Source: Caryophanales bacterium UBA6414 (lineage in GTDB: Bacteria; Bacillota_I; Bacilli_A; RF39; UBA660). From it: a stretch of DNA of 13,231 nucleotides. This document shows, piece after piece, positions 1 to 5,886 of this stretch. The notes under the pieces were generated by a model, which saw only the letters and a list, made by a program, of their open reading frames with translations, was not told where the DNA came from and did no database searches. The first letter of the stretch is position 1. The number at the start of each line of letters is the position of its first letter. The stretch lies in the NCBI GenBank assembly GCA_002438545.1, contig DJPK01000037.1, forward strand, positions 1 to 13,231. Reading direction: 5' to 3'. Both the position numbers and the translations under genes were made by a program.

Positions 1-8
1 TCCTTTCT
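1..8 (-). promoter_or_regulatory. Ribosome binding site of a gene starting just outside the window
   Basis: Read on the minus strand, the window ends in AGAAAGGA, a close match to the 16S anti-Shine-Dalgarno complement. With normal spacing, the start codon of the next minus-strand gene should lie within about ten bases beyond base 1. The gene cannot be identified from this window. It follows ftsQ but has its own promoter region at 11-108. Confidence 0.6.
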
Positions 9-10
9 AG

Positions 11-24
11 CGAACATTTGTTCA
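11..24. promoter_or_regulatory. LexA/DinR (SOS)-box-like operator
   Basis: The bases CGAACATTTGTTCA form an inverted repeat with GAACA/TGTTC arms. They match the Gram-positive LexA consensus CGAAC-N4-GTTCG at all positions except the last G. The box lies directly before the ribosome binding site of the gene beyond base 1, so a repressor bound here could block its transcript. Regulation by LexA is inference; with such AT-rich DNA a chance match is possible. Confidence 0.45.
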
Positions 25-31
25 CTATTAC

Positions 32-48
32 ATTTACTTGAAGTAAAT
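32..48. repeat. Perfect 17-bp palindrome, possible operator
   Basis: ATTTACTT-g-AAGTAAAT is a perfect inverted repeat with 8-bp arms around one central base. It sits between the promoter at 80-108 and the SOS-like box. It has the size and symmetry of a dimeric repressor operator. I cannot assign it to a regulator family. It would also form a poor RNA hairpin, because there is no loop and no U-tract, so DNA binding is the better reading. Confidence 0.45.
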
Positions 49-79
49 ACCTCGTTTGTTTATTTCCTATCTTAAATTA

Positions 80-108
80 ATTATATAACAAAACACACTC
101 AAATACAA
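80..108 (-). promoter_or_regulatory. Sigma-A-type promoter for the gene beyond base 1
   Basis: On the minus strand TTGTAT (103-108) is separated by 17 bases from TATAAT (80-85), with predicted transcription start near base 73. It lies immediately after the ftsQ stop codon and no terminator precedes it. The downstream gene may therefore be read both from the murG-ftsQ unit and from this promoter. The two palindromes at 11-48 fall within its predicted leader. Confidence 0.6.
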
Positions 109-111
109 GTC

Positions 112-798
112 CTAATTTTTAACCTCAACATAATCTCCTGAATCAAGATATATAATACCTTTAACACCATTTAAATTAGCAAATATACTTTCATATTTAT
201 TAATCTTCTCTATCTTAGTTAAAGTAATATATACATTATTACCATCATCCATATATAATAAGAATCTTTCTTTATCTACTTCATTAGGACTATATTCAAT
301 AATAGATATATGTTCTAAAATAACTCTATCTATTAAATTAAACTTATCTACAAACTTATTATATATACTACTAACATCCCCTACTAGATATGGTAAGTTC
401 TGTATATTCTTAGTATTATCTACTATTTCTCCACTAGATAATACTAACTTCTTACTATCCATCTCAATACATAGTGGATTATATTCATAAATAGTTATAT
501 ATATTTTACCAAAAAACTTTTTCTTAACTTTAGCTTTTTCTATATAAGCATTCTTTTTTAACTCTTTCTCTATCTTTTTACCTCTTGTTAAAATAAAAGA
601 AGGATAAGAAGATAAATTAGATAATTCTATTACTTCTTTATCAGTTATAATATTATTATTTATAACATAAATATTACTTATCTTTAAAGAACATATATAA
701 TACCCTAATAAACTTATAATAATTAATACTAATATAAATATTAATAGTTTTTTAATACTTAATTTTCTTTTCTTTACTTTTACCCTTTTTTTATTCAT
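112..798 (-). CDS. ftsQ: Cell division protein FtsQ/DivIB
   Basis: This 228-residue bitopic protein matches FtsQ/DivIB, the divisome component that joins FtsL and FtsB (DivIC) and links septal wall synthesis to the Z ring. It has a very basic cytoplasmic N-terminus (residues 1-17), one transmembrane helix (about 18-37), and then a POTRA-type region (about 38-107, SNIYVINNNIITDKE onwards). A beta-rich FtsQ domain follows. The C-terminal tail is short, as in compact Bacillota versions. It lies 13 bases after murB, in the murG-murB-divIB order known from Bacillus subtilis. The ribosome site AAAGGTG precedes the ATG at 798. Sequence conservation in this family is low, so the assignment rests on topology, POTRA-like pattern and gene order together. 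Confidence 0.88.
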   Translation of the reverse strand: MNKKRVKVKKRKLSIKKLLIFILVLIIISLLGYYICSLKISNIYVINNNIITDKEVIELSNLSSYPSFILTRGKKIEKELKKNAYIEKAKVKKKFFGKIYITIYEYNPLCIEMDSKKLVLSSGEIVDNTKNIQNLPYLVGDVSSIYNKFVDKFNLIDRVILEHISIIEYSPNEVDKERFLLYMDDGNNVYITLTKIEKINKYESIFANLNGVKGIIYLDSGDYVEVKN

Positions 799-811
799 AT
801 CGCACCTTTTA

Positions 812-1705
812 TTAATTATCTATAATTACTTGTTCTAAATATAAGTCTATATTATTATTTTCTTTTACTTTATCTTTAGCTAAATTAATTAAGTTTATTA
901 TATCATCCCCTGTTGCATTATCTTTATTAACAATAAAGTTAGCATGCATATCTGATATCATTGCACCACCAATACTATATCCTTTTAAGTTAACGTCTTC
1001 TATTAACTTTCCGGCATACATTCCTTCCGGATTTCTAAAGACACTTCCTGCGGATGGATACTCAAGTGGTTGGGTTGCTTTTCTTTTTTCAAATCTTTTT
1101 TCTATTACAGCATTCATTTCTTCTTTATTACCAGGTTTTAACTTTAAAACTACTTCTAATACGATATAGTCTTTATTCTTTTTAATAAATGAATTACGAT
1201 AAGAAAAATCCATATCTTCATTAGTTAGCTCTATTATCTCTAATTTAGGTGTAAGTACTTTAGCGGATACAAATACATCACTAAATGACTCATTATATGC
1301 TCCGGCATTCATACTAACTGAAGCCCCTATCTCTCCCGGTATAGAAACTGAAAACTCTAACCCTGATAAAGAATTATTAATAGCCATATTAGCTAATTTA
1401 GAAAGAGCTACTCCTGCCCCTACTACTACTTTATCACCATCAAACTCTATCTTATCTAAGTTAGATAACTTTATAACAACACCATTATATCTATTATTTT
1501 TAAATATTACATTAGAACCATTACCAAGTATTAAATACCTATAATTATTCTCTTTAAGAAAACTAATTAATTTAACTACTTCATCTATATCTTTAGGAAA
1601 AACTAAATAATCACACTTAACATCTAATCGATATGTATTATATTTCTTTAAAGATACATCTTCATACATCTCGATATTATTACTTCTAGTAAAATTTCTT
1701 ATCAT
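812..1705 (-). CDS. murB: UDP-N-acetylenolpyruvoylglucosamine reductase MurB
   Basis: MurB is the FAD-dependent cytoplasmic enzyme that reduces UDP-GlcNAc-enolpyruvate to UDP-MurNAc with NADPH, the second committed step of peptidoglycan synthesis. The 297-residue length is usual for the type II (Gram-positive) enzyme. FAD-binding motifs are visible at GNGSN (61-65) and SIPGEIGASVSMNAGAY (121-137). YRNS (169-172), the catalytic serine in SAGSVFRNP (Ser221) and a C-terminal glutamate (Glu291) complete the expected active site. Its start overlaps the end of murG by 20 bases, so the two are probably translationally coupled, with an AAGGA ribosome site inside murG. No missing key residue is seen. 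Confidence 0.96.
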   Translation of the reverse strand: MIRNFTRSNNIEMYEDVSLKKYNTYRLDVKCDYLVFPKDIDEVVKLISFLKENNYRYLILGNGSNVIFKNNRYNGVVIKLSNLDKIEFDGDKVVVGAGVALSKLANMAINNSLSGLEFSVSIPGEIGASVSMNAGAYNESFSDVFVSAKVLTPKLEIIELTNEDMDFSYRNSFIKKNKDYIVLEVVLKLKPGNKEEMNAVIEKRFEKRKATQPLEYPSAGSVFRNPEGMYAGKLIEDVNLKGYSIGGAMISDMHANFIVNKDNATGDDIINLINLAKDKVKENNNIDLYLEQVIIDN

Positions 1706-2780
1706 CCATTATCAATTCCTTTAATACTTCATATATCCTACTAGAACTATCTTTTATCCCTAAATCTTTTAAATTATTCTTAATCTCATTATATTCTTTT
1801 TCATTCTTTAAAGTCTTATCTATCATAGTAATTAAATTATTTCTTGTTAAATCTTTTTCTTCTAATATTAAAGCAGCATTTTTATTAACCAAATCCATAG
1901 CATTCTTATATTGATGATTATTAGTAACATAAGGACTAGGTATAAATATTGAAGGTACTCCTAATACCATAATTTCACTCATTGTTGTAGCACCCGCTCT
2001 AGTTATCATTAAATCAGTTACTTTCATTAATGATGGCATTTCATAAACAAAAGGTACTATCTTAACATTACTAGGTACATGAGTCTTCTTTACTTTTTCA
2101 TAATAAGTATTACCTGTTACAAATAATACTTCATAATCTTTATCTCTAAAACTATTTAAAAAAGATACTAACTTATCATTAACTGTCTTACTACCTAATG
2201 ATCCCATAACTATTAAAACTAATTTCTTATCTTTAGATAATCCGTACTCTTCTTTATTAGCTTTCTTCATCGCAATTGCTTTCTCACTACAAGGATTACC
2301 TGTCAATACTACTTTATTTTTATCAAATTTATCCATAGTTGATTCAAAAGATACTCCTACTTTATCAGCATACTTTGCTAAATATCTATTAGAAAGTCCT
2401 ACTACGGAGTTTTGTTCGTGAATAAATGTCTTCTTACCTAACTTCTTCCCAGCCCATACAACAGGTGCTGTTACATATCCCCCTGTTCCTATAACAATAT
2501 CCGGATCAAACTCTTTAATAATCTTCTTACACTTTAAACAAGCATTAATAAAGTAATATGCTGTCTTAAAGTTATCAATAGTTAGCTTTCTCTTAAACCC
2601 TGTAATCTTAATAGCTTCATATCTAATACCCATTTCTGGAATTAAATCTTTCTCCATTCTATCATCAGTACCAATATATAAAAACTCACTATTTGGTTCT
2701 TCTTTTTTTATCTTATTAATGATAGCAACAGCGGGAAAAATATGTCCTCCTGTACCACCAGCGCTAATAACTGCTCTCAT
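1686..2780 (-). CDS. murG: Lipid II synthase MurG (GlcNAc transferase)
   Basis: MurG is the peripheral membrane GT28 glycosyltransferase that adds GlcNAc from UDP-GlcNAc to lipid I, forming lipid II on the inner face of the membrane. The N-terminal glycine loop SAGGTGGHIFPA (residues 6-17) is diagnostic. The second loop GTGGYV and the C-terminal nucleotide-sugar site TRAGATTMSEIMVLGVPSIF followed by NNHQYKNA are intact. The 364-residue length is normal. The ATG at 2780 follows a GAGGTG ribosome site by 7 bases. It is the first gene of the murG-murB-ftsQ unit and is separated from the upstream ABC-kinase gene by a terminator and its own promoter region. Neither murD nor a SEDS gene adjoins it, unlike larger dcw clusters. 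Confidence 0.96.
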   Translation of the reverse strand: MRAVISAGGTGGHIFPAVAIINKIKKEEPNSEFLYIGTDDRMEKDLIPEMGIRYEAIKITGFKRKLTIDNFKTAYYFINACLKCKKIIKEFDPDIVIGTGGYVTAPVVWAGKKLGKKTFIHEQNSVVGLSNRYLAKYADKVGVSFESTMDKFDKNKVVLTGNPCSEKAIAMKKANKEEYGLSKDKKLVLIVMGSLGSKTVNDKLVSFLNSFRDKDYEVLFVTGNTYYEKVKKTHVPSNVKIVPFVYEMPSLMKVTDLMITRAGATTMSEIMVLGVPSIFIPSPYVTNNHQYKNAMDLVNKNAALILEEKDLTRNNLITMIDKTLKNEKEYNEIKNNLKDLGIKDSSSRIYEVLKELIMDDKKFY

Positions 2781-2799
2781 TCATATACACCTCTATCTA

Positions 2800-2873
2800 A
2801 TTATATCAAAAATAAAACCTAAAGTAATTATTTTCTACTAAATTATACACTTTTAATAGGAAAAATATGTAAA
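2800..2873 (-). promoter_or_regulatory. Probable promoter region of murG-murB-ftsQ
   Basis: Two TATAAT hexamers occur on the minus strand, at 2842-2847 and 2800-2805. The first has only an over-spaced TTTACA (2868-2873, 20-base spacer). The second has a weak TTACTT at 16 bases (2822-2827). Both -10 elements are perfect but the -35 elements are poor, so the exact start is uncertain. A terminator lies just upstream, so this operon needs a promoter here. Confidence 0.45.
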
Positions 2874-2889
2874 AACCTGTTCTACATAT
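2861..2889 (-). terminator. Rho-independent terminator of the ABC-kinase gene
   Basis: On the minus strand ATATGTAGAA and TTTTACATAT form a 10-bp stem (one G-U pair) around the loop CAGGT, followed by TTTT. It begins a few bases after the stop codon at 2895 and ends the ABC-histidine kinase transcript before murG. Confidence 0.7.
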
Positions 2890-2894
2890 CTCAC

Positions 2895-4271
2895 TTATTT
2901 AAAATATTTAATAATAAAAGTAGTTCCTTCTCCTTTAGTAGAGTCTACACTAATCATTCCATTATCTTTCTCTATTATCTTTTTTGATAGCGAAAGTCCT
3001 ATTCCAACACTATCTCCTGACGACATCTTCCCTTTATAAAATCTCTTAAATATATTATCAACGTCTTCCTTATCCATACCTTTACCATAATCTCTTATCT
3101 TAATCTCATAATACAAATTATTAATCATCCCTTCAATAATAATCTTACTACCCTTATCTGAATACTCAATAGCATTCTTTAATATATTAGTAATAGCCTC
3201 TACTTGCCATCTAAAATCACAATATATCTTACTATTCTTCCCCTTAAATATAATCTTTATATCTTTTAAATCACATAAATTAGCTACATTACTAATAGCC
3301 ATATCTATTATATCTTTAATATTATTATCTTCTTCGATAAAACTAATGGTATTAGACTCAAACTTTGATAAAGTTAAAATAGATTGTACTAAAAAAGTAA
3401 TATTAAGTACTTCTCTTTTAATTTGTCTAATAAACTTATCTCTAACTATATTATCCATATCCGGATTATCAATCATATTATCTAACATAATAGTAATAGA
3501 AGTCAGTGGTGTTTTTAACTGATGTGATATATCTTGTAATGATTCTTTTAAACTAATCTTATCTTTTAAAGAATTATCTGCTTGTTCTCTTAACATAACT
3601 GTTGTCTTATATATTTCTTGTTTTAAGATAGATATCTTATCTTCACTTAAATCATCTAGCTTTAATTCATAATTCTTATGATTTATATCCTCAATTAACT
3701 TAATAATCTTATTAACTTCTAGGTCATCTTCTATTTCATCACTAGCTTTACTATCTAGGTTACCGGTTGGTTCATCCGCTAAAATAATAGTGGGATTAGT
3801 TATTAATGCTAGACCAATCGAAGTTCTTTGTTGTTGTCCGCCTGATAATTCATTAGGTAAATGATGTCTTCTCTTTTCTAACCCTAGTGTTTTAATTAAA
3901 TTATCCAAATAATTCTTATCTACTGTTCTATTATCTAGATTAATAGGTAAAGTAATATTTTCTTCTACATCTAAAACCGAAATTAAGTTATAGAATTGAT
4001 AAATAAGACCAACTTGTCTTCTTCTAAATATCGTTAACTTATCATCATCAAAACTATAAATATCATTACCATCAATGTATACTTTACCTGATGTTGGTTT
4101 ATCAACCCCTCCTATTAAGTGTAATAGTGTAGATTTACCACTACCACTAGCGCCTACTATTGCCACAAACTCACCTTTTTCTACTGAAAAAGATACATTA
4201 TCAAGTGCTACTACCTTTGTTGTATTTTTACCATAAATCTTTGTTAGATTCTCAGCTTTTAATATTTCCAT
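2895..4271 (-). CDS. Chimeric protein: truncated ABC ATPase fused to a cytosolic histidine kinase core
   Basis: The 458-residue frame joins two families that normally belong to one antimicrobial-peptide-sensing system (BceRS-AB or VncRS/Vex type). Residues 1-180 are a MacB/LolD/BceA-like ATPase: Walker A GASGSGKST (40-48), Q-loop Gln92, signature LSGGQ (142-146), Walker B IILADE (162-167) and D-loop NLDS (171-174). The sequence then switches, at about residues 180-184 (bases 3722-3734), to a kinase linker. The last ~50 residues of the ATPase, including the H-loop histidine, are absent. Residues 185-458 carry the H-box DISHQLKTPL (His250), N-box (Asn362/Asn366), G1 DYGKGM (394-399), F-box and G2 GIGL (423-426). 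There is no transmembrane segment. In the signature helix, Leu154 replaces the usual Arg of GRAL. The gene has its own promoter, ribosome site and terminator. It may be a deletion remnant still read in frame, a real soluble fusion kinase, or an assembly join. Family calls are firm; function is unknown. Confidence 0.85.
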   Translation of the reverse strand: MEILKAENLTKIYGKNTTKVVALDNVSFSVEKGEFVAIVGASGSGKSTLLHLIGGVDKPTSGKVYIDGNDIYSFDDDKLTIFRRRQVGLIYQFYNLISVLDVEENITLPINLDNRTVDKNYLDNLIKTLGLEKRRHHLPNELSGGQQQRTSIGLALITNPTIILADEPTGNLDSKASDEIEDDLEVNKIIKLIEDINHKNYELKLDDLSEDKISILKQEIYKTTVMLREQADNSLKDKISLKESLQDISHQLKTPLTSITIMLDNMIDNPDMDNIVRDKFIRQIKREVLNITFLVQSILTLSKFESNTISFIEEDNNIKDIIDMAISNVANLCDLKDIKIIFKGKNSKIYCDFRWQVEAITNILKNAIEYSDKGSKIIIEGMINNLYYEIKIRDYGKGMDKEDVDNIFKRFYKGKMSSGDSVGIGLSLSKKIIEKDNGMISVDSTKGEGTTFIIKYFK

Positions 4272-4297
4272 AGTCTTCTCCCTTCACTAACAATCTA

Positions 4298-4331
4298 ATT
4301 ATATGATAACCAAAGTTACACGTAAGTTACA
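4298..4331 (-). promoter_or_regulatory. Activator-type promoter with an 11-bp-period direct repeat (OmpR-family site)
   Basis: On the minus strand the octamer TGTAACTT occurs at 4324-4331 and again at 4313-4320, exactly 11 bases apart. A perfect TATAAT follows at 4298-4303. With the start near 4291 the repeats cover about -22 to -40. There is no good -35 hexamer, as expected for a promoter that needs an OmpR/PhoB-type response regulator. The ribosome site AAGGGAG precedes the ATG at 4271. The regulator itself is not in the window. The upstream repeat abuts the U-tract of the yqeY terminator. Confidence 0.6.
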
Positions 4332-4365
4332 AATAAAAAAACACCTATATGAATATATAAGTGTT
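4331..4365 (-). terminator. Rho-independent terminator of rpsU-yqeY
   Basis: On the minus strand AACACTTATAT and ATATAGGTGTT form an 11-bp stem with one G-U pair and the loop ATTC, followed by TTTTTTATTT. It starts 6 bases after the yqeY stop codon. Confidence 0.8.
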
Positions 4366-4370
4366 AATTA

Positions 4371-4817
4371 TTATAAATTATTTAATCTATTTCTAATTAA
4401 AGTACTAACTACTGACATATCAGCACGTCCTGCTACTTTACTAGACACTTCTTTCATAATTTTACCCATATCTTTACTAGATGTAGGGTTAACTAATGAA
4501 AAAGCTTCATCTAATATTTTATTTACTTCTTCATCACTTAATTTAGGAGGTAAATAACTATTAAGTATTTCTATTTCTTTTTCATTTTGACTAATTAAAT
4601 CTTGTCTATCAGCTTTTTTAAATTCATTAATAGCATCATTACGCATCTTTATTTGTTTAGAAATAACTTTAATCATTTCATCATCTGTTAATTCCGCACG
4701 AGGGTCTTTCTTTTCTAATTGCATAGCGCCTTTAATCATACGAATAACTGATAATTTAAAGCTATCTTTATTTTTCATGCATTCTTTTAAATCATTATTA
4801 ATACGTTCTGCTAGCAT
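4371..4817 (-). CDS. yqeY: GatB/YqeY domain protein
   Basis: This 148-residue cytoplasmic protein matches the YqeY family, whose helical domain resembles the tRNA-binding tail of the GatB amidotransferase subunit. The family's exact role is not settled. Conserved features visible are the start LAERINNDLKECMKNKD, the VIRMIKGAMQ helix, the stretch EKEIEILNSYLPP (about residues 79-91), and the C-terminal GKIMKEVSSKVAGRADM. The length is normal for the family. It follows rpsU by 16 bases with a strong AAGGAGATGACAAG ribosome site. The rpsU-yqeY pairing is the common arrangement in Bacilli and suggests a translation-linked role. A hairpin terminator follows the stop codon. Confidence 0.92.
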   Translation of the reverse strand: MLAERINNDLKECMKNKDSFKLSVIRMIKGAMQLEKKDPRAELTDDEMIKVISKQIKMRNDAINEFKKADRQDLISQNEKEIEILNSYLPPKLSDEEVNKILDEAFSLVNPTSSKDMGKIMKEVSSKVAGRADMSVVSTLIRNRLNNL

Positions 4818-4833
4818 CTTGTCATCTCCTTAA

Positions 4834-5085
4834 TTAGTTATTAACTTTGCTTTCTGCTCTACTATTTCCTTTATAACTTTTAAAACTATTACTTCTCTTA
4901 TAGTTCTTATTAGCTTTACGTGAGTTCATAGTATTTATTTTCTTTTCTTCTCTTAATCTTACGCCTGGTTTTTTATAACCATCAGCTCTTTCTCTAGCTT
5001 TAGAAAGGGTACCATTTCTAGCAACTTCTGTTTTTAATCTTCTTAATGCAAAGTCTAGATTATTATCTTTTACCTTTACTGACAC
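4834..5085 (-). CDS. rpsU: 30S ribosomal protein bS21, with an extended tail
   Basis: bS21 binds the 30S platform near the 16S rRNA 3' end and the Shine-Dalgarno helix, and takes part in initiation. The family core is residues 1-48: VKVKDNNLDFALRRLKTEV, then GTLSKARERADGYKKPGVRLR. The frame starts with GTG at 5085, 7 bases after a strong GGAGG, and no better ATG is available. At 83 residues it is longer than the roughly 57-70 usual in Bacillota. The extra C-terminal part (about 55-83) is rich in Asn, Ser, Lys and Arg and looks disordered, which fits an rRNA-binding tail. It has its own promoter at 5116-5144 and leads the rpsU-yqeY unit. Confidence 0.93.
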   Translation of the reverse strand: MSVKVKDNNLDFALRRLKTEVARNGTLSKARERADGYKKPGVRLREEKKINTMNSRKANKNYKRSNSFKSYKGNSRAESKVNN

Positions 5086-5115
5086 TTCTATCCCTCCCTT
5101 CCTAAATACATCTAG

Positions 5116-5144
5116 ATTATATCACTTTTTTCTGCGTAATACAA
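5116..5144 (-). promoter_or_regulatory. Promoter of rpsU-yqeY
   Basis: On the minus strand TTGTAT (5139-5144) and TATAAT (5116-5121) are separated by exactly 17 bases. The predicted start near 5109 leaves a leader of about 24 bases with the AAGGGAGGGA ribosome site. The hexamers and spacing are identical to the promoter at 80-108. Confidence 0.7.
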
Positions 5145-5149
5145 TAACA

Positions 5150-5345
5150 AAAGTAAATTTATGCTTCCAACATTTCACAATGCTGGGCTTTCTGCTCCCT
5201 AAAAGCACTATTGTGCCTCATCCACAGACTTAAATTCCGATAATAGCTACCGTACTCTATTACTAACTTAAAGAAAATTTGTTTACTTAACAAGTATATT
5301 TATCATCCATAAATGATTATTCTATGCCCAATATCACCTCCCTGT
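5150..5345 (-). ncRNA. Unassigned structured RNA between smpB and rpsU
   Basis: This non-coding stretch has its own promoter (5352-5380). Its predicted transcript begins ACAGGGAGGTGAT, which contains a perfect 9-base match to the 16S anti-Shine-Dalgarno tail at 5333-5341. Supported hairpins are CCAGCATT-GTGA-AATGTTGG (5167-5186, 8 bp, GNRA-like loop), GCAC-AATA-GTGC (5205-5216, extendable by G-U pairs) and TAATAG/CTATTA (5241-5262). A long-range pairing TTGGGC (5326-5331) with GCCCAG (5183-5188) could join the two ends but competes with part of the first hairpin. No tmRNA, SRP RNA, RNase P or T-box hallmarks are present. No clear terminator follows, so it may be a free RNA or a long leader of rpsU. 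I do not recognise its family. Confidence 0.5.
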
Positions 5346-5351
5346 ATTATA

Positions 5352-5380
5352 TATATATCATGTCATTTTAGATAAGTCAA
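5352..5380 (-). promoter_or_regulatory. Promoter of the structured RNA
   Basis: On the minus strand TTGACT (5375-5380) and TATATA (5352-5357) are 17 bases apart. A perfect TATAAT overlaps just downstream (5346-5351) but would be 23 bases from the -35. The predicted start is near 5345, directly before GGGAGGTGAT. Confidence 0.55.
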
Positions 5381-5417
5381 TCAAATTAACTCCATGCATA
5401 CAAAGTAAATTATAGGT

Positions 5418-5444
5418 AAAAAAAAGAGCAAGCATTTACTTTTT
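5418..5444 (-). terminator. Weak terminator-like hairpin after smpB
   Basis: On the minus strand, starting inside the smpB stop codon, AAAAAGTAA pairs with TTGCTCTTT around the loop ATGC, with one G-U pair and one mismatch. A run of eight T's overlaps its 3' arm. An alternative 9-bp pairing of AAAGTAAAT (5434-5442) with ATTTACTTT (5402-5410) spans the same region. Either could end the smpB transcript before the RNA at 5150-5345. Confidence 0.4.
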
Positions 5445-5877
5445 AAAGATGATATTTCTTTTGTATTTCTCTATCAATATCTCTTTGTTTAATTGCTTCT
5501 CTCTTGTCATAATCATGACGTCCTTTAGCAAGACCAATCTCTACTTTAGCTCGTGATTTAACTAAATATACTTTTAAAGGTATTAAAGTATATCCTTCCA
5601 TCTCTAACTTATCTCTTAGTTTGTATATTTCTTTCTTATGAAGTAATAACTTTCTAGTTCTAGTTTCTTCATGATTGAATCTATTACCTTGTTCATAACT
5701 AGCAATATGACTATTAAGTAAATATGCTTCACCGTTTTTAATGATAACATAACTATCTCTAATATTCATCTTACCGTTTCTAATAGACTTAATTTCTGTA
5801 CCTGTTAAAACTATTCCTGCTTCATAAGTACTAATAATATCATAATCATGTCTTGCTTTTCTATTAACTATTTCCAT
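5443..5877 (-). CDS. smpB: SsrA-binding protein SmpB
   Basis: SmpB binds tmRNA and, together with EF-Tu, places it in the A site of stalled ribosomes for trans-translation. Visible family features are the N-terminal VNRKARHDYDI, the core GIVLTGTEIKSIRNGK, and the C-terminal GLAKGRHDYDKREAIKQRD (about residues 117-135). The last part is the tail that folds into a helix in the mRNA channel. At 144 residues it is slightly shorter than the usual 150-160, but nothing essential is missing. It follows the second CapA-like gene by 9 bases with an AGGGTGG ribosome site, so it is co-transcribed with rnr and the capA pair. SmpB implies an ssrA gene; none is visible directly downstream. Confidence 0.96.
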   Translation of the reverse strand: MEIVNRKARHDYDIISTYEAGIVLTGTEIKSIRNGKMNIRDSYVIIKNGEAYLLNSHIASYEQGNRFNHEETRTRKLLLHKKEIYKLRDKLEMEGYTLIPLKVYLVKSRAKVEIGLAKGRHDYDKREAIKQRDIDREIQKKYHL

Positions 5878-5886
5878 ATAACCACC

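Noticed and set aside
2895..4271. Frameshift or stop-broken pseudogene for the ABC-kinase locus
   Set aside because: There is no stop or frame change across the junction, and promoter, ribosome site and terminator are all present, so it is listed as a coding gene despite the missing parts.
4303..4557. Plus-strand open frame opposite the end of yqeY
   Set aside because: It has no recognisable domain, lies antisense to a conserved gene and covers a terminator and promoter; it is a shadow of yqeY.
5150..5345. SRP RNA, RNase P RNA or T-box leader
   Set aside because: The hallmark sequences I know for these (GGAAGcAGCA-type SRP tip, RNase P core blocks, the T-box GGGTGG element) are not present.
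5150..5410. Direct repeats AAAGTAAATT flanking the RNA region as mobile-element ends
   Set aside because: The copies are only about ten bases of AT-rich sequence, there are no terminal inverted repeats and no transposase.
5086..5442. tmRNA (ssrA) downstream of smpB
   Set aside because: The location fits, but there is no TTCGA-type T-loop sequence, no paired acceptor ends and no peptide-tag frame on either strand.
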